Notes: generated by a model not told the origin, from the letters alone. Shown: positions 17,740 through 27,954, counted from the first letter of the stretch. The stretch is DNA of 56,521 nt from Bacillus sp. IITD106 (GCF_019459225.1 NZ_JAIAZY010000030.1:1-56521); one strand, 5' to 3'. A program made the numbers and translations.

Positions 17740-17775
17740 GATGCCTCTTTCAATTTAAAGAGGCATTTTTCTTTT
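17740..17775 (+). terminator. Riboswitch-controlled terminator
   Basis: ATGCCTCTTT and AAAGAGGCAT form a perfect ten-pair stem with a six-base loop, followed by TTTTTCTTTT. It separates the S-box from metN and is the expression platform. Confidence 0.95.
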
Positions 17776-17789
17776 ATGAGGTGGATGCC

Positions 17790-18803
17790 ATGATAAAAAT
17801 AAAAAGTGTGACGAAAAAATATCAAACAAAAAAAGGAATAGTAGTCGGTGTCGATGATGTTTCATTAACCATTGAAAAAGGTGAAATTTTCGGTATTGTC
17901 GGTTATTCTGGTGCTGGAAAAAGTTCCCTAATACGCTGTATGAATCTCCTCGAAGAGCCAACTTCCGGATCGGTGATTATCAACGGGACTGATTTAACGA
18001 AGCTTTCAGCAAAAGAACTCCGTAAAGCGCGTCAGAAGATAGGGATGATCTTTCAGCATTTTTACTTGATAAGTTCCAAAACGATTATTGAAAATATTAT
18101 TTTCGCTTTAAAAGCAGCAGATTATCCGAAAGCAGACCGAGTAAAAAGAGCAGAAGAGCTACTTCAAATGGTTGGACTGACAGATAAAAGAGATGTGTAC
18201 CCGGCACAATTGAGCGGTGGTCAAAAACAAAGGGTAGGAATTGCACGGGCGCTTGCTAATAATCCAGATGTTTTATTATGTGATGAAGCGACATCCGCCC
18301 TTGATCCGAGTACTACAAAATCTATCCTAGCCTTATTAAAGGATATTAATCAAAAGCTCGGATTGACGATTGTTCTCATCACACATGAAATGGAAGTTGT
18401 GAAAGAAATATGTAATCGAATGGCTGTCATGCAGGATGGAAAGATTGTGGAGGAAGGATCGGTTTACGATATTTTTGCAGCACCGGAGGCGGAACTAACG
18501 AAACAATTTATTGGTGATATTCTACAATTAGATATTCCTGAAAAGTTGATTAGAGAGTGTCAAGGCACGATAGTTAAAATTCAATTTAAAGGTTCTAAAG
18601 CTGGCGAAACGGTTGTATCAGATATGCTCCAGCTTCATCGTGTAAAAGGGAATTTCCTACACGGAAAGATTGAATATATTCAAGAGGAACCATTAGGCAT
18701 TTTTATTTTAGAAATGATAGGTGAGGAAGAAGAAGTGGGTAAGGCTGTTTATTACTTGCAGGAAAGAACAGGAAATGCGGAGGTGATGACGAGTGGCTCT
18801 TGA
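17790..18803 (+). CDS. metN: Methionine ABC transporter ATP-binding protein
   Basis: The 337-residue cytoplasmic ATPase has Walker A GYSGAGKSS, signature LSGGQKQR, Walker B VLLCDEATSALDP and H-loop ITHEMEVV. A C-terminal NIL regulatory domain (about 265-335) is characteristic of MetN and senses intracellular methionine. The ATG at 17790 follows GAGGTGG. The same frame is open upstream through the riboswitch, but that part is not coding. It is the first gene of metNIQ, overlapping metI by 11 bases. Confidence 0.95.
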   Translation: MIKIKSVTKKYQTKKGIVVGVDDVSLTIEKGEIFGIVGYSGAGKSSLIRCMNLLEEPTSGSVIINGTDLTKLSAKELRKARQKIGMIFQHFYLISSKTIIENIIFALKAADYPKADRVKRAEELLQMVGLTDKRDVYPAQLSGGQKQRVGIARALANNPDVLLCDEATSALDPSTTKSILALLKDINQKLGLTIVLITHEMEVVKEICNRMAVMQDGKIVEEGSVYDIFAAPEAELTKQFIGDILQLDIPEKLIRECQGTIVKIQFKGSKAGETVVSDMLQLHRVKGNFLHGKIEYIQEEPLGIFILEMIGEEEEVGKAVYYLQERTGNAEVMTSGS

Positions 18804-19458
18804 ACATATTATCGAAATGCTTCCTGATTTGAATAAAGCGTTTTTTGAAACGATATACATGGTGGCTATATCACTCTTCATAGCCATTCTCGTTGGCCTT
18901 CCATTAGGAGTTATCCTATTCGTGACAGACGAAGGAATGTTTTTGAAAAATAAATATGTAAAAACAATCGTCGGCTTTTTAATCAATTTAATTAGATCGA
19001 TTCCATTCATTATCTTACTCGTATTACTCATTCCATTAACGAAATTGATTGTTGGAAAAGCCATCGGTCCTACCGCAGCGTCCGTCTCATTATCTGTTGC
19101 AGCGATTCCATTTTTTGCAAGAATTGTAGAAACGGCTTTTCGTGAAATCGATAAAGGGGTGATTGAAGCATCTATTTCAGTAGGTGCAACCCCATGGATG
19201 ATCATTAAAGATGTGCTCATCCCGGAGGCAAAATCTAGTATTATCCAAGGTGTTACATTGACGACTATCAGTCTAGTTGCTTACTCCGCTATGGCTGGGG
19301 TCGTGGGCGGCGGTGGAATTGGTGATTTGGCCATCCGCTTTGGTTATTACCGTTACGATACTGTAATTATGGTTACAACCGTAGTAGTGTTAGTTGTTTT
19401 AGTTCAGCTCATTCAATTTCTTGGAGATAGCTGGGCAAAACATGCAGATAAAAGATAA
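18793..19458 (+). CDS. metI: Methionine ABC transporter permease
   Basis: This 221-residue membrane protein has five hydrophobic segments and the binding-protein-dependent permease motif EASISVGATPWMIIKDVLIPEA (about residues 129-150). That motif contacts MetN. GGGGIGDLAIRFGYYRY is typical of MetI. The GTG start follows GGAGGTGA inside the end of metN, so translation is coupled. Confidence 0.95.
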   Translation: MALEHIIEMLPDLNKAFFETIYMVAISLFIAILVGLPLGVILFVTDEGMFLKNKYVKTIVGFLINLIRSIPFIILLVLLIPLTKLIVGKAIGPTAASVSLSVAAIPFFARIVETAFREIDKGVIEASISVGATPWMIIKDVLIPEAKSSIIQGVTLTTISLVAYSAMAGVVGGGGIGDLAIRFGYYRYDTVIMVTTVVVLVVLVQLIQFLGDSWAKHADKR

Positions 19459-19478
19459 AACTTCAGGAGGAAATAGAA

Positions 19479-20309
19479 ATGAAAAAATGGTTATTTGTTT
19501 TAACTCTCGTTTTAGTAATGGGAGCACTTGCCGCTTGCAGTGGAAAAGGTTCAGCGGGATCAAACAAAGATAAAAAGGAGATTGCCATTGGCGCAACGGC
19601 TGGTCCATTTACTGATATGGTGACAAAGGCAATCAAACCTGGTCTTGAAAAGAAAGGTTATAAGGTAAAGGTAGTAGAATTCAGTGATTATATCCAACCG
19701 AATAACGCTTTAGGAACAGACGATATCGATGCCAACGTCTTTCAAAATAAAATTTATATGGAAACTTTTGCAGAGCAAAATAAATTAAACTTAGCTGAAG
19801 TCATTACAGTGCCAACTTCTCCAATGGTTGTGTTCTCAAATAAATTTAAATCAATTGATGAAATTGCAGATGGTGCAACATATGCTTTACCAAACGATCC
19901 AACAAATATGGGCAGAGCGCTATTAATTTTGGAACAAGAAGGCTTAATTACGCTGAAAGATGATGTAAGCCATTTGACGATTTCAGAAAAAGATATTAAA
20001 GATAATCCAAAAAATCTTAAGTTCCAACCGTTAGAAGCAGGACAGCTTGCACGTGCTATTGAGAGTGCAGATATGTCTGCAGTACCTGGAAACTTTGTGT
20101 TTGCAGCAGGTCTGGATATGGATGAAGGCATTATGATTGAAAATATGAGAGATGTTCACCGTAACCGTGTCGTCATTGATGGAAAAAATAAAGATGCACA
20201 ATTTGTAAAAGATATTAAAGAAGTCGTAGAATCGAAGGAATTCGAAGATGTCATTGACAGTGACTTTCCTGGCTTTACAAAACCGGATTGGATGACAGAA
20301 AGAAAATAG
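19479..20309 (+). CDS. metQ: Methionine-binding lipoprotein
   Basis: The 276-residue precursor has a signal peptide with lipobox LAAC (Cys20). It is a NlpA/MetQ-type solute-binding protein (IGATAGPFTDM, FSDYIQPNNAL, DANVFQN, PNDPTNMGRALL). It captures methionine outside the membrane for MetNI. AGGAGG lies before the ATG. A GC-rich hairpin follows the stop. Confidence 0.95.
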   Translation: MKKWLFVLTLVLVMGALAACSGKGSAGSNKDKKEIAIGATAGPFTDMVTKAIKPGLEKKGYKVKVVEFSDYIQPNNALGTDDIDANVFQNKIYMETFAEQNKLNLAEVITVPTSPMVVFSNKFKSIDEIADGATYALPNDPTNMGRALLILEQEGLITLKDDVSHLTISEKDIKDNPKNLKFQPLEAGQLARAIESADMSAVPGNFVFAAGLDMDEGIMIENMRDVHRNRVVIDGKNKDAQFVKDIKEVVESKEFEDVIDSDFPGFTKPDWMTERK

Positions 20310-20324
20310 TAGAAGCTCCCATAG

Positions 20325-20351
20325 CCCTCAGCTTATATTGGCTGGGGGCAT
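20325..20351 (+). terminator. Hairpin after metQ
   Basis: GCCCTCAGC pairs with GCTGGGGGC (one G-U) around an eight-base loop just after metQ. No strong T-run follows, so termination may be partial. Confidence 0.5.
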
Positions 20352-20366
20352 CCACTTAAAGTATGC

Positions 20367-20396
20367 AAAAAAGGACGTCTTAGTAGACGGCCCTTC
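20367..20396 (-). terminator. Terminator of ldh
   Basis: In the leftward direction GGCCGTCT pairs with AGACGTCC (one mismatch) around a short loop and is followed by six T. It lies just past the ldh stop. Confidence 0.65.
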
Positions 20397-20405
20397 ATGT
20401 AATCC

Positions 20406-21368
<963 letters not shown>

Positions 21369-21573
21369 CTAATAGATGAACTTAATTATAGTCTAGGAAG
21401 CTGGATTAAGTCTAATAAGGGATAAACTGTATGTATGTGAGGATGATTAATTCAGTTTATGACATCTCAGTTCATTGTAACCATATGCAAACTATGATAA
21501 ATTTAAAAAGTTATTAGTTAATTCTTCATCCTACTAATATTGTATTTCTAGGTAAAATAGGGAGATGGTTTCA

Positions 21574-22812
21574 ATGGAATATGCACTTACATCAAGAAAG
21601 ATTCACCTCTGGCGCTTGGCCATCTATTTCTATTTTGGCCTTTCCGGTTTTGCGATGGCATCTTGGGTAGCTCAGACCCCGAATATCCGTGATGCAATAG
21701 GTGCTTCAACAGCGCAAATGGGATGGATTATTTTTGGATTGTCTGCTGGGTCCATTATCGGTCTTCTTAGTGCAAGTCATATTATTGCACGCTGGGGAGG
21801 CCGTGTCATTATGTTGACGGGGTTAGGATTTAGTTCAATTGGGCTTGTTGTTGTGGGAATAGGGAGCTCTTGGTTTACTAATGGGATTATTGTATTCATT
21901 GGATTATCCCTCTTCGGGTTTGGGATCGGCATTTGTGATGTTGCGATGAATGTAGAGGGAACAACCATTGAGCATAAAATAAAAAAGTCAATTCTGACTA
22001 GTTTTCATGCAGTATATAGTTTAGGAACATTTTTCGGTGCGATTATTGGTTCGATTGCTAATAAGCTGCATCTTTCTGTGATTACTCATTTATCAGTTAT
22101 CGCGATGATTGTATTTGTTTTGATTGTCTATTTCTTTCGGTTCGTACCTGCAGGAACAGGGCAGGATAAAAATAATGATTCCAATGATCCACCAATGACA
22201 ACGAAGGAGCGACTCGCTGTTTGGAAGGAGCAAAGGACCGTCTTAATAGGACTCATTGTCTTAGGAATGGCTTTTGCAGAAGGCTCGGCTGGTGATTGGC
22301 TGCCCTTAGTGATTGTCGATGGGTATGAAAAAACTCCCGCATCAGCTTCTTTTATGTATGGTTTATTTGTCGCAACCATGACGATTAGTCGGGGAGTGGG
22401 TGACTTCCTTCTAAACAAGTTTGGAAGAGTGGCTATTCTTCGAGCTTCAGCTATCTCTGCTGCGATCGGACTCATGATTGTTATTTTTAGTGGAAACTAT
22501 TATGCAGCAGCAATTGGCATTGTCCTTTGGGGATTTGGTTCTGCCTATGGCTTCCCTGTCGGATTATCTGCCGCGGGTGATGATCCACGTGGTGTCGCTG
22601 CCCGAGTTGGAGCGGTGACAACGGTTGGTTATCTTGCTTTCCTTGTAGGCCCTCCTGTATTAGGAGCGATCGCTGAATCTATCACATTACTAAAATCATT
22701 GATCTTTGTTTTAATTGGTGTGACAATTGCTGGCCTCTTGTCCCATGCTGCTAAGCCAATGACGAAAAGTGATCAAAAATTGGAGTCACATCCAACACAT
22801 CTATCAAACTAA
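21574..22812 (+). CDS. MFS transporter, YbjJ/FucP-like
   Basis: The roughly 412-residue protein has 12 predicted helices. Early residues (YFYFGLSGFAMASWVAQTPNI, MGWIIFGLSAGSIIG) and FGIGICDVAMNVEG are characteristic of the YbjJ-like branch of the major facilitator superfamily, whose substrates are mostly unknown. The ATG at 21574 is nine bases after GGGAG; the ATG at 21565 lies on that site. A perfect 16-pair terminator follows, so the gene is monocistronic. Confidence 0.8.
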   Translation: MEYALTSRKIHLWRLAIYFYFGLSGFAMASWVAQTPNIRDAIGASTAQMGWIIFGLSAGSIIGLLSASHIIARWGGRVIMLTGLGFSSIGLVVVGIGSSWFTNGIIVFIGLSLFGFGIGICDVAMNVEGTTIEHKIKKSILTSFHAVYSLGTFFGAIIGSIANKLHLSVITHLSVIAMIVFVLIVYFFRFVPAGTGQDKNNDSNDPPMTTKERLAVWKEQRTVLIGLIVLGMAFAEGSAGDWLPLVIVDGYEKTPASASFMYGLFVATMTISRGVGDFLLNKFGRVAILRASAISAAIGLMIVIFSGNYYAAAIGIVLWGFGSAYGFPVGLSAAGDDPRGVAARVGAVTTVGYLAFLVGPPVLGAIAESITLLKSLIFVLIGVTIAGLLSHAAKPMTKSDQKLESHPTHLSN

Positions 22813-22827
22813 CAAAATGGAAGAGAT

Positions 22828-22870
22828 AAGGGTTGTCCTTTTTAAGTTCAAAAAGGACAACCCTTTTATT
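22828..22870 (+). terminator. Strong rho-independent terminator
   Basis: A perfect 16-base inverted repeat (AAGGGTTGTCCTTTTT and its complement) with a six-base loop ends in a T-rich tract directly after the MFS gene. Confidence 0.9.
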
Positions 22871-22913
22871 CATGGATGTTTATTTTGGAAGTCAAAAGGA
22901 ATAAATGGTGCTT

Positions 22914-22995
22914 GAACGTGAATAGATACCATCCGAACGAGGAATAGAAGCCGTTCGAACGAGAATTGAACTGCCCGGATGAGATTAGAACCCGA
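22914..22995. repeat. Degenerate tandem repeat, period 21-22 bases
   Basis: Units beginning GAACG(A/T)G start at 22914, 22935 and 22957, with a decayed fourth unit at 22978. The units are short and differ from one another, with internal GAATAGA or GAATTGAA and a C-rich end. It lies between the MFS terminator and the ECF sigma promoter. Confidence 0.55.
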
Positions 22996-23049
22996 ATCCA
23001 ATTGAAGTATGACAAATAGATCCCATCTTAATCTGAATAGGATTCCACC

Positions 23050-23074
23050 GAAACTTTCCCACAAGTCATCCGTC
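23050..23074 (+). promoter_or_regulatory. ECF sigma-factor promoter
   Basis: GAAAC (23050-23054) and CGTC (23071-23074) are spaced by 16 bases, the canonical pattern for Bacillus ECF sigma factors (sigW/sigX class). It lies 56 bases before the sigma gene, implying autoregulation. Confidence 0.7.
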
Positions 23075-23129
23075 TTAAGTTATAATAAAAGGAAAATTGA
23101 GGAAGTCTTCACTGAGAGAGGATGTGGGG

Positions 23130-23714
23130 ATGATTAATAGATTAGTGCAAAAGCTTCTAAAAAAAGATCGCGATTCGGAAAGAGTCATTTTTGAAATGTT
23201 TTATCAACGAGTGTATTATACTGCGTACTATATTGTCCAAGATCGTGAATTAGCGCAGGATATCGTACAGGAAACGTTTCTTAAAGCTTTTCAAAATATG
23301 CACACGGTCAAGGATGGAGAGAAGTTAGGAGCATGGTTAGCTGCAATTGCCACCCGCACGGCCATCGATTACCTGCGAAAAATTAAAAAGTGGAACGATG
23401 TAGCTACAGAAGACCATATCATCGATGAACATCTTTCTAAACTTGAAGATTATCATTCTACTGTTGAAACGATTGTTGAAAAAAAGTTCCTAAAGAACAT
23501 ACTCCTCCAGGAAATTGATGAATTAAAACCCGAGCATAAGCAAGTATTAATATTAGCGTATTTACACGATATGAGATACGAAGAAATTGCCGAAGCATTA
23601 GATATAAAAGTAACGATGGTCAAAACACGCATCCATCGTGCTAAGTTAAAATTAAGGGAAGCATTAGAAACAAAACCCGATATGAGGGAGATGATGCACA
23701 ATGCCAGAGCATAG
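23130..23714 (+). CDS. ECF-type RNA polymerase sigma factor
   Basis: This 194-residue protein has region 2 (YYIVQDRELAQDIVQETFLKAFQ, about 29-60) and region 4 (LPEHKQ-like LKPEHKQVLILAYLHDMRYEEIA and KTRIHRAKLKLR, about 130-180), with no region 1 or 3. The ATG at 23130 lies within a purine-rich leader; an in-frame TTG at 23097 is also possible. The next gene overlaps it by 14 bases and encodes its probable membrane anti-sigma factor. A matching GAAAC/CGTC promoter in front suggests the factor drives its own operon. The inducing stress is unknown. Confidence 0.88.
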   Translation: MINRLVQKLLKKDRDSERVIFEMFYQRVYYTAYYIVQDRELAQDIVQETFLKAFQNMHTVKDGEKLGAWLAAIATRTAIDYLRKIKKWNDVATEDHIIDEHLSKLEDYHSTVETIVEKKFLKNILLQEIDELKPEHKQVLILAYLHDMRYEEIAEALDIKVTMVKTRIHRAKLKLREALETKPDMREMMHNARA

Positions 23715-24465
23715 ACAATTTCATTTGGACGAAATCATTCGTGAAGCATTACATGAAAAAGTAAATAGCGGCCCTCCTCCTCTTTTGGAAGCTTCGGAAG
23801 CATGGAAGCAAATCGAAACACGAATGAGTGAAAAAAGAAAAAAAACACTCCCACTTCGTATATTGCGAAATCCTTTATTGATTGCAGCTGCCGTATTATT
23901 CATCTTTATTTTCGCAACTACTCCTAAATCTGGTATCGCCTTTAACCAATTTACGGATATATTCCATACGATACAAGGGAATGTAGTGCATTTACTTGGA
24001 AAATCTGGAGATCCCGGCGAAGGGTCGGGGGAAAGCGATGGGACGTTTGAAGTCATCGAGGATTCAGAAATTATATCTAAACAAATGAGTCTAGAAGAGG
24101 CAAAAAAAGCCGCCCACTTTCCCATTTTAATCCCTAAGAATCTTATCGATGAATTTCAATTAGAGGACGTAACAGTCATGGATGGCTATGAAAATAAGGT
24201 AGATGCTGTTTATTTAAACTATGTCGGCAAGGATAGGGGCTTTATTCTGACGGAAATGCCATTAGAAACCCAAATGGCGTTTGGTACCACTTTGGATATC
24301 GATGATGTGTCAATAGAAGAAGTGCAGATTAAAGGACATAAGGCAAACTTAGTCATTTATAAAAACGGCCACGCCGAGTTAATCTGGATGACACAAAGTC
24401 ATTATTTTTCTATAGAAGGAAAATTGACGAAGGATGAGATATTAACGATTGCAAAGTCTATATAA
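23701..24465 (+). CDS. Probable anti-sigma factor, single-pass membrane protein (DUF4367-like)
   Basis: The 254-residue protein has a cytoplasmic N-terminal region of about 55 residues and one transmembrane helix (about 57-73). An extracytoplasmic part follows, with a Gly/Ser/Glu-rich linker, then a domain starting MSLEEAKKAAHFPILIP and ending near AELIWMTQSHYFSIEG, typical of DUF4367. This layout and the 14-base overlap with the ECF sigma gene point to an anti-sigma factor that holds the sigma factor at the membrane. No zinc-binding HxxxCxxC motif is present in the N-terminal part, so it is not of the ZAS type. Confidence 0.75.
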   Translation: MPEHRQFHLDEIIREALHEKVNSGPPPLLEASEAWKQIETRMSEKRKKTLPLRILRNPLLIAAAVLFIFIFATTPKSGIAFNQFTDIFHTIQGNVVHLLGKSGDPGEGSGESDGTFEVIEDSEIISKQMSLEEAKKAAHFPILIPKNLIDEFQLEDVTVMDGYENKVDAVYLNYVGKDRGFILTEMPLETQMAFGTTLDIDDVSIEEVQIKGHKANLVIYKNGHAELIWMTQSHYFSIEGKLTKDEILTIAKSI

Positions 24466-24469
24466 ATGA

Positions 24470-24508
24470 GGTTCTCCCGATATTAAAAAAGGAGAACCCC
24501 TTTCTTTT
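24470..24508 (+). terminator. Terminator after the ECF operon
   Basis: GGTTCTCC and GGAGAACC form the stem around a 13-base loop, followed by TTTCTTTT. It also lies just beyond the stop of the convergent permease gene. Confidence 0.75.
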
Positions 24509-24525
24509 CGATCATTTTTCACAAC

Positions 24526-25680
24526 CTATTCAAATCTAATTCGATTCATCCCAATAAGGAGAAACACAAGCGTGAAAGCCAGTAGAACTCCACTCGGTGC
24601 AAGAACATCTATTACCGTCCCGCCTCTAACGGATAATTCCGCAAAGCCTTCCAACCCCCAATATTGTGGGACAAACTTTGCGATTTGCTGCATCATATTT
24701 GGCATGATTTCGAGCGGCCAATAGACCCCGCTAAGCATACAGGTTGAAACGATGATCAGATTTCCAAATACGGATTGCTGCTCGGATGTTCTGACAAAGC
24801 CAGCTATAAAGAGTCCTAGTCCAATCGTGCATAATAGTAAACTTGAAACAAGAACGAAGACACCAAATGCGTTTCCCCAGCTAACATCAAATACGAAGGT
24901 TGAAACGAGCATTAGTACCCCAAATTGAATCCACCCGATGAGGAAAAAGGCTAGCAAATATCCAATCAACAGTTCCTTTTTTGATGTTGGCGTTGACATC
25001 ATTCTGTACCAAACGCCTGTCTGTCTAGCCTCTAAAAAGATTCCGGTACTAATAAGCATCGTAATCATTACAAACATAATCGTAAATCCAGCAGAACGAG
25101 CGGTCATATTGTTCATCGTTTCCAGTTCTTGGCTCTTCGTGATGACCACTTTTTTTATGCTAGCATCTGTGGCAAGTTCGTTAGAGATTTTACCCTGTAA
25201 GCCTTTCCAGCTTTCTCCTGTAATATCATGATAAGTACTTGCTGCCGTAGCTTCGATCCTTAGTTTAACGATGCTGTCATTGATGACCTGCTCGATCATT
25301 TTTGCTCCATTAAAAGAAGGAGAGTATACAAAAACCACCTCTGGAATTTCTTTATTCAACATTTGATCTTCAAATTCTTTATTGATTTGAATATATCCAG
25401 TTATCTTTTGATCTTTGAACTTTTCACTTGCTTCCTGAGCAGTCATAGTACTTATGTCCACAATATTTTTACTTTGCAGCTCATTCACCAACGCTTCTGA
25501 TAAGGTGGAGTGATCCGCATCTATTACAGCAATACTAGGTTTGGCTTCCGTCTCACCAGAAAAAAGCGCTCCAAATATAAAGGTGAACAAAAGAGGCATA
25601 CCAAACATAAGGAGGTATGATTGTGGCTTTTTAAACATTCTTTTTAATTCAAATATCATAATAGCTGTTATTCTTCTCAC
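24526..25680 (-). CDS. lnrN: ABC-2 permease, LnrN-like
   Basis: The 384-residue protein has one N-terminal helix, a long extracytoplasmic loop (about 45-185) and five C-terminal helices. RQTGVWYRMMSTPTSKKELLIGY is the ABC-2 coupling motif and SGVYWPLEIMP a typical late loop. Length, position and order match LnrN (YfiN) of the B. subtilis lnrJKLMN locus, which exports linear polyene antibiotics. The GTG start follows AAGGAGTG. Assignment rests on locus architecture, not on a search. Confidence 0.75.
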   Translation of the reverse strand: MRRITAIMIFELKRMFKKPQSYLLMFGMPLLFTFIFGALFSGETEAKPSIAVIDADHSTLSEALVNELQSKNIVDISTMTAQEASEKFKDQKITGYIQINKEFEDQMLNKEIPEVVFVYSPSFNGAKMIEQVINDSIVKLRIEATAASTYHDITGESWKGLQGKISNELATDASIKKVVITKSQELETMNNMTARSAGFTIMFVMITMLISTGIFLEARQTGVWYRMMSTPTSKKELLIGYLLAFFLIGWIQFGVLMLVSTFVFDVSWGNAFGVFVLVSSLLLCTIGLGLFIAGFVRTSEQQSVFGNLIIVSTCMLSGVYWPLEIMPNMMQQIAKFVPQYWGLEGFAELSVRGGTVIDVLAPSGVLLAFTLVFLLIGMNRIRFE

Positions 25681-25693
25681 ATTTTTTCACTCC

Positions 25694-26905
25694 TTATCTT
25701 GGCTTTAATTTTAGCGATCCGATCAATAATGCTACTAATCCACTAAATAGGAGAACGGTCATTGGTAGGATAAGTGTGCTCCAATCTGTTCCGTTCATAA
25801 TCTCTACGAAGCTTTCAAGCGCCCATTTATTAGGTGCAATATTCCCCAAAAGCTGCAGAGCATTTGGAAACGCTGCAAGTGGAATCATGGACCCGCCTAA
25901 TAGCGCTAAAATTTGAACCCCGATGCCACCGATCGTATCAGCTGTTTTTTCTTCTGTAATGATTCCAGCAATAATCATAGAAAAGCCAGATACAGATATA
26001 GAAAAGGCGAACCCAATAGCGAGGACCTGCAAAATATTACTTCCCCAATCGACCCCAAATAAAAAGTGGGTGGCAGTGACAAATACGATTAATTGCAGGA
26101 AGGAAAAATAAAAAGTGCCTAAGAATTTTCCAAATATAATAGAAGAGCGTTGGGTAGGACTGCTTATTAAACGAGCTAATGTTTCCGTTTTTCGCTCTTG
26201 AATAATGGATTTAGCCCCAATCGTTGTATTAAATAAAACGAACATGGCACACATGGCAGCTGCATAGTACTGCATGCCAGAAATCGGTTCCTTCCTATCT
26301 TTTTCTGACGTAACGACATTCAAACTTGAACTGGCAATTTCGGAAAGTTCATTTGCAAGGCCCGCAGCGACAGTAGAAATATCGATATTTTGACTAGTCA
26401 CAGGCACGGCCATTAACTCTTTTGAAACGACTTCAGTCGCCTTCGAAACGGACGTTACTCGGTTAATGAAAGACGTCGTGATCGAATTTACAATCATAAA
26501 TTGAATGTCTTTTTCAGGGTCACTAAACATCGTTACTTCTTTTTGATCACCCTTCATTAACCCGTCTCCCCAACCAGCAGGGAGGATCATTCCGACATCA
26601 ACCTGCTGCTTCTCCATGGCAGACTTTAAGCTAGCTTCGGTTTTATACTTTTTAAGTGTAATGCTCGTCTTTAATTCATCCCCTTGTAAAACCTTATCTA
26701 CAAACTGATTGGTTAAATCATCGGCAGAAGAGACGACAATTCCGACCGTAGTAGCTGGAATCGAACCACTTTCTCCAAATATTCCACTAAGGGCTGAACC
26801 GAGGATGGCAGTCAGTACAATAGGCATTAGCAGCATAGTGATAAACCCTTTTCGATCTCGTAAGCGTATTTTCATATCTTTCCAGGCAATTGTAAAAGCT
26901 CTCAT
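25694..26905 (-). CDS. lnrM: ABC-2 permease, LnrM-like
   Basis: This 403-residue protein is a paralogue of the next one in the operon: N-terminal helix, large outer loop (about 45-220), then five helices, with KTETLARLISSPTQRSSIIFGK as the coupling motif and GGSMIPLAAFP late. It follows the ATPase gene after 11 bases with a GGGGGG-containing ribosome site. With LnrN and two LnrL copies it would form a heterodimeric exporter. Substrate specificity for linearmycin-like polyenes is inferred from synteny only. Confidence 0.75.
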   Translation of the reverse strand: MRAFTIAWKDMKIRLRDRKGFITMLLMPIVLTAILGSALSGIFGESGSIPATTVGIVVSSADDLTNQFVDKVLQGDELKTSITLKKYKTEASLKSAMEKQQVDVGMILPAGWGDGLMKGDQKEVTMFSDPEKDIQFMIVNSITTSFINRVTSVSKATEVVSKELMAVPVTSQNIDISTVAAGLANELSEIASSSLNVVTSEKDRKEPISGMQYYAAAMCAMFVLFNTTIGAKSIIQERKTETLARLISSPTQRSSIIFGKFLGTFYFSFLQLIVFVTATHFLFGVDWGSNILQVLAIGFAFSISVSGFSMIIAGIITEEKTADTIGGIGVQILALLGGSMIPLAAFPNALQLLGNIAPNKWALESFVEIMNGTDWSTLILPMTVLLFSGLVALLIGSLKLKPR

Positions 26906-26916
26906 CGATAACCCCC

Positions 26917-27852
26917 CTAGTCCCGTAATGAGCGCCCTGTTAATTGCAAGAAAAGGGTCTCAAGATTAGGTTCTTTTATTTCCACTGCTCCAACTTTCAT
27001 GCCATCATTTATTGCTGCAGTCATAATAGAACCTAGTGTTTCATAAGGCTGCTCTGCAAAAATTTCGATTATATTCGAATCTTCCTTCGTCACCACTTTT
27101 TTTACATTTTCCAGTTCTCTTATAGCATTAAGCGCTTCGATCGATTCGTGTTCAACATTTAATTGAATGACCGACCCGCCAACTAAACGGCTGCACAGCT
27201 CAGATTGTGTTCCTAAAGCAATGACTTCTCCGTGATCAATGATTCCGACACGGTTGCATAAAAACTCAACCTCTTCCATGTAATGGCTCGTATAAATGAT
27301 CGTCATTCCTTTTTCATTTAGCTTTTTAACAGTCTCTAAAATATGATTCCTCGATTGCGGATCAATCCCTACTGTTGGCTCATCCATAATTAGCAATTCC
27401 GGTTCGTGCATTAAGGCGGCACCGATATTGATTCTCCGTTTCATCCCGCCGGAGAACGTCTCAATTCGATCATTGGCTCGATCCTTTAATCCAACAAACT
27501 CCAGCACTTCGTCCGCACGTTTTTTCGCTTGGGAATCTTTTAATCCATACATTGCTCCCCAAAATAGTAAGTTATCCTTTGCCGACATCGTTGGGTAAAG
27601 GGCAATTTCCTGAGGAACAACACCAATTTTTTTCTTAATAAGCATTGGTGATTTTTTTATAGATAGGTCATCAACCAACACCTCTCCTTGATCGTACGGA
27701 ATAAGGCCGCATATCATCGAGATGGTTGTAGACTTCCCAGCACCATTTGGACCGAGAAGACCAAAGGATTCGCCTTTTTCAATTGTAAAAGAAACATTTT
27801 TTACGACTTCTTTTTTGCCGTAGCTTTTTTTAAGTTCTTTAACCTCTAACAT
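26917..27852 (-). CDS. lnrL: ABC transporter ATP-binding protein, LnrL-like
   Basis: The 311-residue ATPase has Walker A GPNGAGKST, Q-loop VPQEIALYP, signature FSGGMKRR, Walker B LLIMDEPTVGIDP and H-loop TSHYMEE. The length equals that of B. subtilis LnrL (YfiL). It is the first gene of an ATPase-permease-permease operon with its own leader, separated from the two-component genes by a terminator. The start follows AAGGATGTGGAG. Confidence 0.8.
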   Translation of the reverse strand: MLEVKELKKSYGKKEVVKNVSFTIEKGESFGLLGPNGAGKSTTISMICGLIPYDQGEVLVDDLSIKKSPMLIKKKIGVVPQEIALYPTMSAKDNLLFWGAMYGLKDSQAKKRADEVLEFVGLKDRANDRIETFSGGMKRRINIGAALMHEPELLIMDEPTVGIDPQSRNHILETVKKLNEKGMTIIYTSHYMEEVEFLCNRVGIIDHGEVIALGTQSELCSRLVGGSVIQLNVEHESIEALNAIRELENVKKVVTKEDSNIIEIFAEQPYETLGSIMTAAINDGMKVGAVEIKEPNLETLFLQLTGRSLRD

Positions 27853-27954
27853 GACTCCACATCCTTTATTAAGGCATCTATTTCGTAACTGATTACAGTA
27901 TATTGCTTTTCCATCATGCGCAAATCTCTCTCCAGATAGATTTTTTTCAAAAAA

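Noticed and set aside
17619-17789. N-terminal extension of the metN frame by 57 codons
   Set aside because: The extension is the S-box riboswitch and its terminator read as protein; the real start at 17790 has a good ribosome site.
22914-22995. CRISPR array
   Set aside because: Units are only 21-22 bases, contiguous, degenerate and without spacers; no cas genes are near.
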